From the NCBI GenBank assembly GCA_016780385.1, contig JADHLY010000007.1:1-55694 (forward strand): a stretch of DNA of 55,694 nt, given 5' to 3'. A program made the position numbers and the translations under genes. This DNA comes from Flavobacteriales bacterium (GTDB taxonomy: Bacteria; Bacteroidota; Bacteroidia; Flavobacteriales_D; Sanyastnellaceae). Below the pieces are notes generated by a model. The model was not told the DNA's origin. It was given only the letters and a program-made list of their open reading frames with translations, and did not search any database. Shown here one piece after another: positions 35,596 through 43,051 of this stretch. Numbering within the stretch: position 1 is the first letter of the stretch; every line of letters begins with the position of its first letter.

Positions 35596-36279
35596 ATGGA
35601 TGGCATGATTGGGCAACGTTGGACCGAAGTGAGGGCCGAAGTACCGGCCGGTGTGGAGGTCGTGGCGGTGAGCAAGACCAAACCTGTAGAAGCGGTCGAA
35701 GCGGGATACGCTGCTGGTGCCCGAAGTTTTGGGGAGAACCGGGTTCAAGAATTGGTCCACAAGCACGAAACCCTCACCCACCCTGAATCCGGCCGACCCG
35801 ATGCTTTTCAAGGACTTTCCTGGCACCAGATTGGCACTCTCCAAAAGAACAAAGTCAAGTATATCGCGCCGTTTGTCGGATTGATTCACGCCGTGGATCA
35901 AGTGTCACTCTTGGACGAAATCAACAAACGCGCGCAGGCCCATGACCGGAAAATCCCCGTCTTGCTCCAACTGCACATCGCCCAAGAATCGAGCAAGTTT
36001 GGCCTGTCCAATGCTGAATTGGAGGTCATCCTGGGACAACGCGAAGCTGGCCAATGGCCCCATGTGCATGTCCAAGGATTGATGGGAATGGCCACTTTCA
36101 CGGAAGACCACTTGCAGGTCGCGCGCGAATTCAATGGCCTTCGGGCTCTGTTTGACCAATACGGTCCAGCCATGGGGTGGGACACCCTCTCCATGGGCAT
36201 GAGCGGAGATTGGCGCATTGCTGTTGACTGCGGCAGCACCATGGTCCGCATTGGAAGCGCCATTTTCGGAAAGCGATGA
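35596..36279 (+). CDS. YggS family pyridoxal phosphate homeostasis protein
   Basis: 227 residues. PLP-binding lysine in VVAVSKTKPVEAVEAGYAAG; FGENRVQELVHKHE, SWHQIGTLQKNKVKYIAPFV, LIHAVDQVSLLDEINKRAQA, LLQLHIAQESSKFGL, VQGLMGMATF and the end GWDTLSMGMSGDWRIAVDCG, STMVRIGSAIFGKR are all diagnostic. Family members buffer PLP and bear on amino-acid pools. ATG 35596 (MDGMIGQRW) begins 10 bases after the previous stop; earlier codons overlap that gene. Its stop overlaps the next ATG by four bases. Confidence 0.94.
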   Translation: MDGMIGQRWTEVRAEVPAGVEVVAVSKTKPVEAVEAGYAAGARSFGENRVQELVHKHETLTHPESGRPDAFQGLSWHQIGTLQKNKVKYIAPFVGLIHAVDQVSLLDEINKRAQAHDRKIPVLLQLHIAQESSKFGLSNAELEVILGQREAGQWPHVHVQGLMGMATFTEDHLQVAREFNGLRALFDQYGPAMGWDTLSMGMSGDWRIAVDCGSTMVRIGSAIFGKR

Positions 36280-36560
36280 ACGAAGGACAGCCGGCTGCAT
36301 GGAGTGCCTACGAGCCTTGGTTCAAGGCTTGGTTGGTCATGGCCCCTGTGGTGGCCTTGGGCAGCGAATTCATCCTTCGCAATGCCCGCCTGCGCCTCGC
36401 CCAGCTGCGGGCCGACAGCCTCGATGTACCAGAACCCGAAGGCACCTGGGCCTATGCGGCGGCTTGCACTTTTGCCTTCACCATATTGATGACGGTGATG
36501 GCTCGCCTGTGGATCCAATCTGCACGAAAGGAAGCCCGTGAGGAGGACAATCCTTCGTAA
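36276..36560 (+). CDS. small membrane protein
   Basis: 94 residues, not recognised. Two membrane segments: WFKAWLVMAPVVALGSEFIL near 15-34 and YAAACTFAFTILMTVMARLW near 59-78, with charged loops between and an acidic tail. Translation is coupled to yggS by ATGA. The gene faces the oxidase gene with 15 bases between the stops. Confidence 0.6.
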   Translation: MNEGQPAAWSAYEPWFKAWLVMAPVVALGSEFILRNARLRLAQLRADSLDVPEPEGTWAYAAACTFAFTILMTVMARLWIQSARKEAREEDNPS

Positions 36561-36567
36561 CGGTCCC

Positions 36568-36588
36568 GCTGGCCATCAGACGGCCAGC
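36568..36588. terminator. inverted repeat at convergent gene ends
   Basis: GCTGGCC/GGCCAGC, seven-base perfect arms with a seven-base spacer, placed over the end of the oxidase gene and just after the small membrane protein gene. No T-run follows in either direction, so efficiency is doubtful. Confidence 0.35.
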
Positions 36589-37718
36589 CGCTTGCGCTCA
36601 CCGCGCAAAGCTTTCCGAGACATGGAGAACCGCTTGAGGTCCACTTCAGGCGACTGGCCCAAGGCCAATTGTGCCAAGATCCGGCCGATCAACGGGGCAA
36701 ACTTGAAACCATGCCCGCTGAACCCCGCTCCGATGACAAGGCCTTCTGGCGTGCGGTCCAGGATGAAATCCCGGTCGGCGGTCCCACTGTAGAAACACAC
36801 ATACCGCCGGACCACTTCGGCATCGCCCAATTCAGGCAAATGCTGAGCAAGAAAGGCCCTTGCTCCTTGCTCGAACCCGGCCGAAACACGGCGGTCATCT
36901 CCATCGGGATGCCCTTCAACGCCGGGGTGGTGGTTGGCCACTTTGATCCGGCCGTCACGGGCGGTGGGGATGGCATAAAAACCACTTTCCATGTGGCTGA
37001 ATACCGGAAGGCGTTCAAGTCGGTCTCCCAAGGCTGTGGCATCGAAATAGACCAGCTCCTGTCGGGTCACTTCCATGGCGACATCGGCCCATCGGCGCGT
37101 CCAAGCGCCGGCCGTCAATACCACCGCATCATAGCGGTCCTCACCTTGTTGGTCGGTGACACTTTGCGGCCCCACCTCCAATGCCTCTCCGCGAAACCGC
37201 ACGCCCTTGGAAGTGAGCCATGCCTGCAGCCCCTGAAGGATGACCAAGGGTTCCAGTACGCCTCCCAATCGGTCCACAGTGGCGGCCTCCGCCCTCATGC
37301 CCGGCCATTCGGCGGCCACGGCCCCCTTGGATAGCCGGTCCGCCGGCAACCCCATTTGACGCAGGGTGCGCCAGCTTTCCAAAGCATGTCGATCTCCCGG
37401 CTCCTCCAGCAGCAACTTGCCCGTCGAATGGAGCAACGGCCGGCCCAACTTTTGCTCCCAAGCCATCCAAAGGTTCTTGCTGCGCACGGCCATCGCGATC
37501 GTCTCACGGTCCTCTCCGTAGTGCACCCGGAAGCTCCGTCCCGTATCGACAGAAGCCCCGGGACCTTCGCCCAGCACGTGCGGGTTGTACAAGGTCACCC
37601 TCGCTCCCTCTTCCAATAAATGAGCCGCGGTCATGGCGCCCATGATGCCACCGCCGACCACCGCTACGTGAGGCTCTCGGGCCGTCAGCCCTTTCCATTG
37701 AGGTGCAGTTCTCGTCAT
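36576..37718 (-). CDS. FAD-dependent oxidase, monomeric sarcosine oxidase / SolA-like
   Basis: 380 residues. Dinucleotide fold VAVVGGGIMGAMTAAHLLEE at about residues 19-38; GASVDTGRSFRVHYGE; LVLTAGAWTRR-like segment (VVLTAGAWTRRW); and RRYVCFYSGTADRDFILDRT near 305-324, which aligns with the covalent-flavin Cys segment of monomeric sarcosine oxidase (Cys308 here), then GFSGHGFKFAPLIGRILAQL. The family oxidises secondary amino acids such as sarcosine, N-methyltryptophan or pipecolate with release of hydrogen peroxide; the substrate here is unknown. ATG 37718 overlaps the ATP-grasp stop by four bases, so the two are translated together under the poly-Cys leader. Confidence 0.85.
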   Translation of the reverse strand: MTRTAPQWKGLTAREPHVAVVGGGIMGAMTAAHLLEEGARVTLYNPHVLGEGPGASVDTGRSFRVHYGEDRETIAMAVRSKNLWMAWEQKLGRPLLHSTGKLLLEEPGDRHALESWRTLRQMGLPADRLSKGAVAAEWPGMRAEAATVDRLGGVLEPLVILQGLQAWLTSKGVRFRGEALEVGPQSVTDQQGEDRYDAVVLTAGAWTRRWADVAMEVTRQELVYFDATALGDRLERLPVFSHMESGFYAIPTARDGRIKVANHHPGVEGHPDGDDRRVSAGFEQGARAFLAQHLPELGDAEVVRRYVCFYSGTADRDFILDRTPEGLVIGAGFSGHGFKFAPLIGRILAQLALGQSPEVDLKRFSMSRKALRGERKRLAV

Positions 37719-38722
37719 GACCACGTGGTATTGCGGCCAACCTGAGCGGCCTCAGATGCCTTCACAGCCGCCAGCTCTTGACCTAAAAATTCAGCAATGG
37801 CGCCCATTCCCGTCAACGGCACTCCACTTTTCTTTTCGGCCTTGGCATTGTAGTTCGTGTTGATGTTGACATCGTAAAACCGCAGCCTTCCTTCGGCATC
37901 AGGTGCAGCCTCCATGGCCGCCACTTCCATGCCGGAGGCCTTCAAGAACCGCAAGCACCGATCGAGCTCGGCAGGCCGATGGTCGGGCACAATTTCAAAC
38001 TTGGCCCTGCCATCTGCCGGGCAGTATACATTCCCTACTTGGCAGGCATCTGATGGGCACAAATCAAAGCCTCCACCTGCGTCAATGCTCACCGTGTAGA
38101 GGTGACGCCCGCCCACAAACTCCAAGCGCAGCACCCTACCGTCTGCTGGCTTAACATACTCCTGTAGGACCACTGTCCCATCCAAGGTGTACTCATCAAA
38201 AGAGGCCAAGACCTCCTCGAGTTCGGCGGCGTTTCGAATCAAGCGCACCCCTGTCCCCTTTCCACCCCGGTTGGGCTTGAGGATAAATGCATCCTGCCAA
38301 TACGTCGCCGCCTTGCGCAAGGCCCCCGCCCCTGTCGCTGCCGTGGTCCTCGGCGTCATCAAGCCCGCGGCATGAAGGGCAATGGACTGCTCCACTTTGC
38401 TCACCTCGAGCCCAGTGGCCTGTCGGTTGTTGACCACACGGCGACCATGGGCTTCGAGCCAGGCCATCAATCCTCTTGTGGCCTCCCAGGCGTAGCGGTG
38501 ATCTCGGGTATGGGAGCTCGCGCTCATCCGGTTGTAGTACACGCCTTCCGGAGGAGGTGTTCCGATGTCCAATGCAAGGTCATCGATGAACCACTCCGTA
38601 TGGGGCAGTCCCCGCTCAGCCAAGGCAGCGCGCAGTGGCGCTACCCACGTGTCGTTTTCGTGGATAATGTGGATGACAGGAGCAGACTGGTGGTCAGTAT
38701 TGAGTTCAAGTGGAGAAAACAT
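37715..38722 (-). CDS. RimK/glutathione-synthase-like ATP-grasp ligase
   Basis: 335 residues. ATP-grasp features: GVYYNRMSASSHTRDHRYAW and VVNNRQATGLEVSKVEQSIA in the N-terminal half, the nucleotide loop AFILKPNRGGKGTGVRLI near residue 150, TVVLQEYVKPADGRVLRLEF, and the metal-binding FYDVNINTNYNAKAEKKSG near 285. Such enzymes join an amino acid or peptide through an acyl-phosphate. The N-terminal pre-ATP-grasp part differs from RimK proper and the substrate is unknown. It is the first gene of a two-gene operon with a sarcosine-oxidase-like enzyme. A terminator ends only 8 bases before its ATG and a cysteine-rich mini-ORF lies further upstream, so expression is probably controlled by attenuation. 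Confidence 0.85.
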   Translation of the reverse strand: MFSPLELNTDHQSAPVIHIIHENDTWVAPLRAALAERGLPHTEWFIDDLALDIGTPPPEGVYYNRMSASSHTRDHRYAWEATRGLMAWLEAHGRRVVNNRQATGLEVSKVEQSIALHAAGLMTPRTTAATGAGALRKAATYWQDAFILKPNRGGKGTGVRLIRNAAELEEVLASFDEYTLDGTVVLQEYVKPADGRVLRLEFVGGRHLYTVSIDAGGGFDLCPSDACQVGNVYCPADGRAKFEIVPDHRPAELDRCLRFLKASGMEVAAMEAAPDAEGRLRFYDVNINTNYNAKAEKKSGVPLTGMGAIAEFLGQELAAVKASEAAQVGRNTTWS

Positions 38723-38730
38723 AGGGGCAT

Positions 38731-38754
38731 AAAAAAGCCCGGCGAAGGCCGGGC
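38731..38754 (-). terminator. intrinsic terminator in the leader of the ATP-grasp gene
   Basis: GCCCGGC, loop CTTC, GCCGGGC, then TTTTTT on the minus strand: a compact seven-pair GC stem followed by six Ts. It lies between the poly-Cys mini-ORF and the ATP-grasp ATG, so it must be bypassed for expression of the operon unless a promoter lies inside the next eight bases, which is not possible. Reads as an attenuator terminator. Confidence 0.85.
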
Positions 38755-38785
38755 GGGTTGAGTCAATGAGAAATGAGAATGTCTA

Positions 38786-38866
38786 TCAGTGCATTCTCGT
38801 GCATGACGGCAACCAACCCGGCGGGGCTGGACAACAACAACAAGGACAGTTGAGCATGCCGTTCAT
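38786..38866 (-). CDS. 26-residue cysteine-rich leader peptide or small precursor peptide
   Basis: ATG at 38866, stop TGA at 38788-38786. The start is MNGMLN, followed by CPCCCCPAPPGWLPSC and four more residues. Five of six consecutive codons from residue 7 are TGT. Cys codons are rare in bacterial proteins, so five in six by chance is improbable. It is followed by alternative RNA pairings and an intrinsic terminator before an ATP-grasp gene, which suggests a leader peptide sensing Cys-tRNA. A precursor of a modified peptide, with the adjacent ATP-grasp and flavoenzyme as tailoring enzymes, is a competing reading. Confidence 0.6.
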   Translation of the reverse strand: MNGMLNCPCCCCPAPPGWLPSCTRMH

Positions 38867-38880
38867 AGCGTCTTCAAGAT

Positions 38881-38903
38881 AGTATAATAATTGTAATTAT
38901 ACT
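38881..38903. promoter_or_regulatory. AT-rich dyad upstream of the cysteine-rich leader
   Basis: AGTATAAT and ATTATACT form a perfect eight-base inverted repeat with a seven-base spacer, 15 bases before the mini-ORF and 13 bases after the priA stop. It sits in a strongly AT-rich island within GC-rich DNA. It may be an operator, part of the leader promoter (TATCTTG lies just downstream) or a weak priA terminator. Confidence 0.35.
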
Positions 38904-38915
38904 AATCCTATTGAT

Positions 38916-41363
38916 TTAATATGGATCTACGTCTATTATGACCCGCACTGGTCGATATTGCTTGACCGTCCTCATGGCCGCCAAATCCTCCAGCATCGCC
39001 GCCTTGAATTCGGACGGGTCCACAGCGCGTTCCACTTTGAGCAAGATGTGCCGTTGGTACAAATCGTTGACGCGCGCAATGCCCGGCTCTTCTGGACCGA
39101 CCACACGCCCACCAAAACGACTGCGCAAACGGCCAGCCAAAGCGGCTGCAGCCTCCCGCGTCAACTGCGGATCTCGGTGGCGCAGCACCAATCGGATCAA
39201 GCGCACCACAGGCGGGTATGCAAACGAGTGCCGCTCTTGAAGTTCAGCAGTGGCCATGGCTTTGGCGTCATGCTGGGCCACATGCTGGAACACCCAATGT
39301 TCCGGATCGAAGGTCTGAATGAGGACCTGACCGCGCTCCCCCCTTCTTCCAGCCCGGCCTGCCACCTGTGTCAACAGCTGAAAAGTGCGCTCCAACGCCC
39401 TGAAGTCGGGATAGTGCAGCATGTTGTCGGCCTGCAGGATGCCCACAAGCCCCACGTGCTCAAAGTCCAGCCCCTTGGTCACCATCTGGGTGCCCACCAA
39501 TACCTGAATCTCTCCCCGCTCAAAGGCTTGAATGATGCGCTCATGGCCCGTTCTGCTGCGGGTGGTATCCAAATCCATGCGCTGCACGGTGACCCCCGGA
39601 AGCAGGGTGCGTACTTCCTCTTCAATGCGCTCGGTCCCCAACCCTTTGGCCTCCACCTCTTCGCTGCCACAACGGGGACAGGTGACGGGTTCTGCCTGTC
39701 GGTAGCCACAGTAATGACAATGGAGGTCCTTGAGGTATTTGTGATAGGTCAAACTCACATCACACCGCTCGCAGTCTGGCACCCAACCGCAAGTCCGACA
39801 TTGATACACCGGCGCAAATCCCCTGCGGTTCTGAAAGAGAATGGCCTGCTTTCCTGCATCCAATGTTGTCCGAAGGGCCTCCATCAACTGACGGCTGAAA
39901 TGGCCTTCCATGGCGCGCTGCTTCCGGGCTTTGCGCAAGTCGATCAGCCCCACCTCAGGGAGCGACGTGCCCCCAAAGCGCTCGCTGAGTTCGACATGTC
40001 CTGCCCTACCGGCTTCTACGGCCCAGCGCGCCTCCAAGGAGGGCGTCGCCGACCCCAGTACCACGGCGGCACCATGCAGGTGTCCGAGCATCGCCGCGGC
40101 ATCCCGCGCCTGATAACGCGGAGCGGGATCCTGCTGCTTGTAACTGGCATCGTGCTCCTCATCGACCACGATAAGGCCGAGGTCATTGAAGGGCAGGAAA
40201 ATCGCGCTGCGGGCCCCCACCATCAATCGCCCCTGCTTTTCGCGGGTGGACACCCTGCGGTAAGTCGCCGTGCGTTCCCGGGGACTAAAGCGACTGTGGT
40301 ACACCTCGAGCCGGTCACCGAAAAAGCGCCTCAGCCTGACGATCAGCTGTGTGGTCAATGCAATCTCCGGAACGAGAAACAAGGCGTCCCGGCCCGATGC
40401 CAGCACCTCGTGAATCAAGTGGGTATAGACCTCCGTCTTGCCCGACCCCGTCACCCCTTCCAACAGCACGAGGGGCGTCCTGTGAAAAGCCTCCCTGACT
40501 TCAGACACGGCGCCTTCTTGGGCTGCGCTGAGCTCCGCTAAGGGCTCGACCTCCACATCGCGCTCCAATTGCCAGGGATCTTGCTTAAACAAGAACACCA
40601 GCCCCTTTTCTGTGAGCCGCTTGAACAGTGGAACCGTCACCCCTTCTCGTTGGGTCAACGCCTTCATGGCGACCCCTTTTCTGGCGTCTGGGTGGTCGAG
40701 CAACGCCATCATGGCCCGCGACTGGGAAGGTGCCTTTGCATCCAATGCGTCCAAGGCACCGGACAACCACCGTTCGTCGGCAATGGCCTGTTCGGACAGC
40801 CTCACCATGGATATGGTCTTGCGGCGCGGCGCGGCCTTCATTTCTTCGAGAGAAAGCAGCCAGCCTCGTTCCACCAATCGGTGAATCACCGGCGCGGGAT
40901 TGACCACCCCCAGCAGTTCCCCCACCGCTTTTAATGAGAGGCCACCACGCAGTCGCAGCGCTTCGACCACTTGAAACTCCCGATCATTCAGGGCATCCTC
41001 ATCGAGTTCCTCCACGTCCGGAGACAATTCCAATTTTGTCTCACTCGCCAACCTCATGCCTGAAGGCAATGCCGCCAATGCCACTTCACCTGGTCCACAG
41101 CAATAATGTGCGGACATCCAATCCCAAAACTTGAGCGTGGGTTCGGAGAGCATCGGCTCAGCATCCAGCAACGAGAGGTAGGGTTCTGTGACGTATTTAG
41201 GCCGCTCATGGTGCACCCGTCTTACCACTGCGGTGTGGAGTCGCTTCCCCCGCAATGGCACAACGATGCGGCTCCCTTCGCGCACCGCTCCACTGTCCCC
41301 TTCAGGCACAGCGTAAGTCAGGAGCCCCGGAAGGGCGAGCGGAAGAATGACGTCCACATACAT
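38916..41363 (-). CDS. priA: primosomal replication restart helicase PriA
   Basis: 815 residues. N-terminal DNA-binding domain from MYVDVILPLALPGLLTYAVP; helicase motif I LLEGVTGSGKTEVYTHLI, motif II LIVVDEEHDASYKQQDPAPR, motif III VLGSATPSLEARW; zinc region CRTCGWVPDCERCDVSL and CHYCGYRQAEPVTCPRCG; motif V QVLVGTQMVTKGLDFEHVGL and motif VI LLTQVAGRAGRRGERGQVLI. It reloads the replisome at collapsed forks. ATG 41363 starts at the conserved N terminus, so the 24 extra upstream codons are not used. Divergent from the peroxiredoxin gene. Confidence 0.96.
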   Translation of the reverse strand: MYVDVILPLALPGLLTYAVPEGDSGAVREGSRIVVPLRGKRLHTAVVRRVHHERPKYVTEPYLSLLDAEPMLSEPTLKFWDWMSAHYCCGPGEVALAALPSGMRLASETKLELSPDVEELDEDALNDREFQVVEALRLRGGLSLKAVGELLGVVNPAPVIHRLVERGWLLSLEEMKAAPRRKTISMVRLSEQAIADERWLSGALDALDAKAPSQSRAMMALLDHPDARKGVAMKALTQREGVTVPLFKRLTEKGLVFLFKQDPWQLERDVEVEPLAELSAAQEGAVSEVREAFHRTPLVLLEGVTGSGKTEVYTHLIHEVLASGRDALFLVPEIALTTQLIVRLRRFFGDRLEVYHSRFSPRERTATYRRVSTREKQGRLMVGARSAIFLPFNDLGLIVVDEEHDASYKQQDPAPRYQARDAAAMLGHLHGAAVVLGSATPSLEARWAVEAGRAGHVELSERFGGTSLPEVGLIDLRKARKQRAMEGHFSRQLMEALRTTLDAGKQAILFQNRRGFAPVYQCRTCGWVPDCERCDVSLTYHKYLKDLHCHYCGYRQAEPVTCPRCGSEEVEAKGLGTERIEEEVRTLLPGVTVQRMDLDTTRSRTGHERIIQAFERGEIQVLVGTQMVTKGLDFEHVGLVGILQADNMLHYPDFRALERTFQLLTQVAGRAGRRGERGQVLIQTFDPEHWVFQHVAQHDAKAMATAELQERHSFAYPPVVRLIRLVLRHRDPQLTREAAAALAGRLRSRFGGRVVGPEEPGIARVNDLYQRHILLKVERAVDPSEFKAAMLEDLAAMRTVKQYRPVRVIIDVDPY

Positions 41364-41452
41364 CACGAACAGCGAAAGTACCCGAAGCGGACAGATCCCC
41401 GCCAACTTGTGCACACGCTTGAACAGCATCGACACATTTTGGTTTCAATTGC

Positions 41453-41923
41453 ATGCATCATTTGAACGAAGGCGACCAGGCCCCTGCTTTTGAAGCACTG
41501 GACCAGCAAGGCAAAACACACAAGTTGTCCGACTACGCAGGCCACAAACTTGTACTGTACTTCTACCCCAAAGACAACACCCCTGGTTGTACCAACCAAG
41601 CCTGCAGCCTGCGGGATGGCATGGGCGACCTCAAGAAGGCCGGGATCAAAGTATTGGGCGTGAGCATCAATCATGCTGCATCCCACCAAAAGTTCATCGA
41701 CAAATTTGAGTTGCCCTTCGACCTTTTGGTGGATGAGGACCACGCCCTCCAGGACCTCTATGGGGTGTGGGGATTGAAGAAATTCATGGGGCGGGAGTAC
41801 GATGGAACCCACCGTACCACCTTCTGTATCAATGAAAATGGTCAGATCGCTGCCATCATTCGCAAACCCAAGGTCAAAGCGCATGCGGAGGAAGTCCTCG
41901 CGGCTTTCAATGGCGAAAGTTGA
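41453..41923 (+). CDS. bcp: thioredoxin-dependent thiol peroxidase (peroxiredoxin, BCP type)
   Basis: 156 residues. Peroxidatic Cys in YFYPKDNTPGCTNQACSLRD near residue 46 with the resolving Cys five residues on, as in atypical two-Cys BCP. FDLLVDEDHALQDLYGVWGL and RTTFCINENGQIAAII complete the fold. Reduces hydrogen peroxide and organic peroxides with thioredoxin. Start ATG at 41453, 89 bases from the divergent priA start. Confidence 0.95.
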   Translation: MHHLNEGDQAPAFEALDQQGKTHKLSDYAGHKLVLYFYPKDNTPGCTNQACSLRDGMGDLKKAGIKVLGVSINHAASHQKFIDKFELPFDLLVDEDHALQDLYGVWGLKKFMGREYDGTHRTTFCINENGQIAAIIRKPKVKAHAEEVLAAFNGES

Positions 41924-42013
41924 ACGGGCGTTCACAAAAATGCACGGCAACGTAAATCCCTTACGGACCAGTGCCTCTACTTTGCCTACGAATCACAGGA
42001 AAACAACCACAAC

Positions 42014-43051
42014 ATGGCTGCAGACAACAAGGACAAGCTGAAAGCGCTTCAACTGACCCTCGACCGCATTGACAAAACTTACGGCAAGGGCACCGTCATG
42101 AAATTGGGCGACGAAGCCGTGGAAAAGATTGACGCCATTCCTTCTGGCTCCATCTCCCTTGACATCGCCTTGGGCGTGGGTGGATTCCCTCGCGGACGTG
42201 TCGTAGAAATCTATGGCCCCGAAAGCTCAGGTAAAACCACCCTCGCGACCCATGCCATCGCCGAAGCACAGAAAGCTGGCGGCATCTGCGCGTTCATCGA
42301 TGCGGAGCACGCCTTTGACAAGTACTACGCCGAGAAGCTCGGTGTGGACACCGAAAACTTGCTGATTTCGCAGCCTGACAATGGTGAGCAGGCCCTCGAA
42401 ATCGCTGACAATTTGATCCGTTCCGGCGCGATTGACCTCATCGTGATCGACTCAGTAGCTGCTTTGACTCCCCGCGCTGAGATTGAAGGAGAAATGGGCG
42501 ACTCGTCTGTCGGCCTTCAGGCCCGACTGATGTCCAAAGCCCTGCGGAAGTTGACCTCCACCATCAACAAGACCGGATGCTGCTGTGTCTTCATCAACCA
42601 GCTCCGTGAGAAAATCGGTGTGATGTTCGGCAACCCCGAGACCACGACGGGTGGAAATGCTTTGAAGTTCTATTCTTCGGTCCGTATCGATATACGCCGG
42701 AGCAGCCAAATCAAGGATGGCGATGTCGTCATGGGCAACCGCACCAAGGTGAAGATTGTCAAGAACAAGGTCGCGCCCCCGTTCCGTCGTGCGGAATTTG
42801 ACATCATGTACGGCAAGGGCATCTCCAAGGTGGGGGAGATCATCGACCTCGGTGTGGAACTGGGCGTCGTGAAGAAGTCAGGTTCTTGGTTCAGCTATGG
42901 CGAAACCCGTTTGGGACAAGGCCGTGACGCGGTCAAGAATCTGCTCGAGGACAACATCGAATTGATGGAGGAACTCGAAGGCAAAATCAAGGCTGAATTG
43001 AACGACGAAGCTCCTGCTGCAGAGGAGGTTCAAGCGCTCGAAGAGGCTTGA
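42014..43051 (+). CDS. recA: recombinase RecA
   Basis: 345 residues. Walker [20 protein letters not shown] near residue 65, [20 protein letters not shown], Walker [14 protein letters not shown], loop L1 [20 protein letters not shown], and loop L2 [20 protein letters not shown] followed by [17 protein letters not shown]; acidic C terminus. Strand exchange and LexA-type co-protease functions follow from the family. No SOS box is visible upstream. Its stop overlaps the TPR gene's ATG by one base (TGATG). Confidence 0.99.
   Translation: MAADNKDKLKALQLTLDRIDKTYGKGTVMKLGDEAVEKIDAIPSGSISLDIALGVGGFPRGRVVEIYGPESSGKTTLATHAIAEAQKAGGICAFIDAEHAFDKYYAEKLGVDTENLLISQPDNGEQALEIADNLIRSGAIDLIVIDSVAALTPRAEIEGEMGDSSVGLQARLMSKALRKLTSTINKTGCCCVFINQLREKIGVMFGNPETTTGGNALKFYSSVRIDIRRSSQIKDGDVVMGNRTKVKIVKNKVAPPFRRAEFDIMYGKGISKVGEIIDLGVELGVVKKSGSWFSYGETRLGQGRDAVKNLLEDNIELMEELEGKIKAELNDEAPAAEEVQALEEA

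Larger units (their letters stand above)
38731..38866 (-). promoter_or_regulatory. candidate cysteine-responsive transcription attenuator
   Basis: Minus strand, in order: the Cys codon run (38848-38831); segment 1 CCAGCCC (38830-38824) pairing with segment 2 GGGTTGG (38819-38813) around a CGCC loop; a GAGAATG/CATTCTC hairpin (38798-38775) whose loop holds the mini-ORF stop codon; segment 3, either CAACCCG (38760-38754), which pairs with CGGGTTG of segment 2, or CCCGGC (38753-38748), which pairs with GCCGGG (38822-38817); and the terminator. Segments 1:2, 2:3 and 3:4 are alternatives, as in amino-acid attenuators. A ribosome stalled on Cys codons would mask segment 1 and allow 2:3, giving readthrough. 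The pairings are read by eye, without energies. Confidence 0.6.

Noticed and set aside
34374-35681. Long open frame on the minus strand opposite DUF1015
   Set aside because: The DUF1015 family gene on the other strand has its signature motifs; this frame has none.
38958-40541. Long open frame on the plus strand opposite priA
   Set aside because: The minus strand encodes unmistakable PriA motifs through the whole stretch; the antisense sequence shows no family features.
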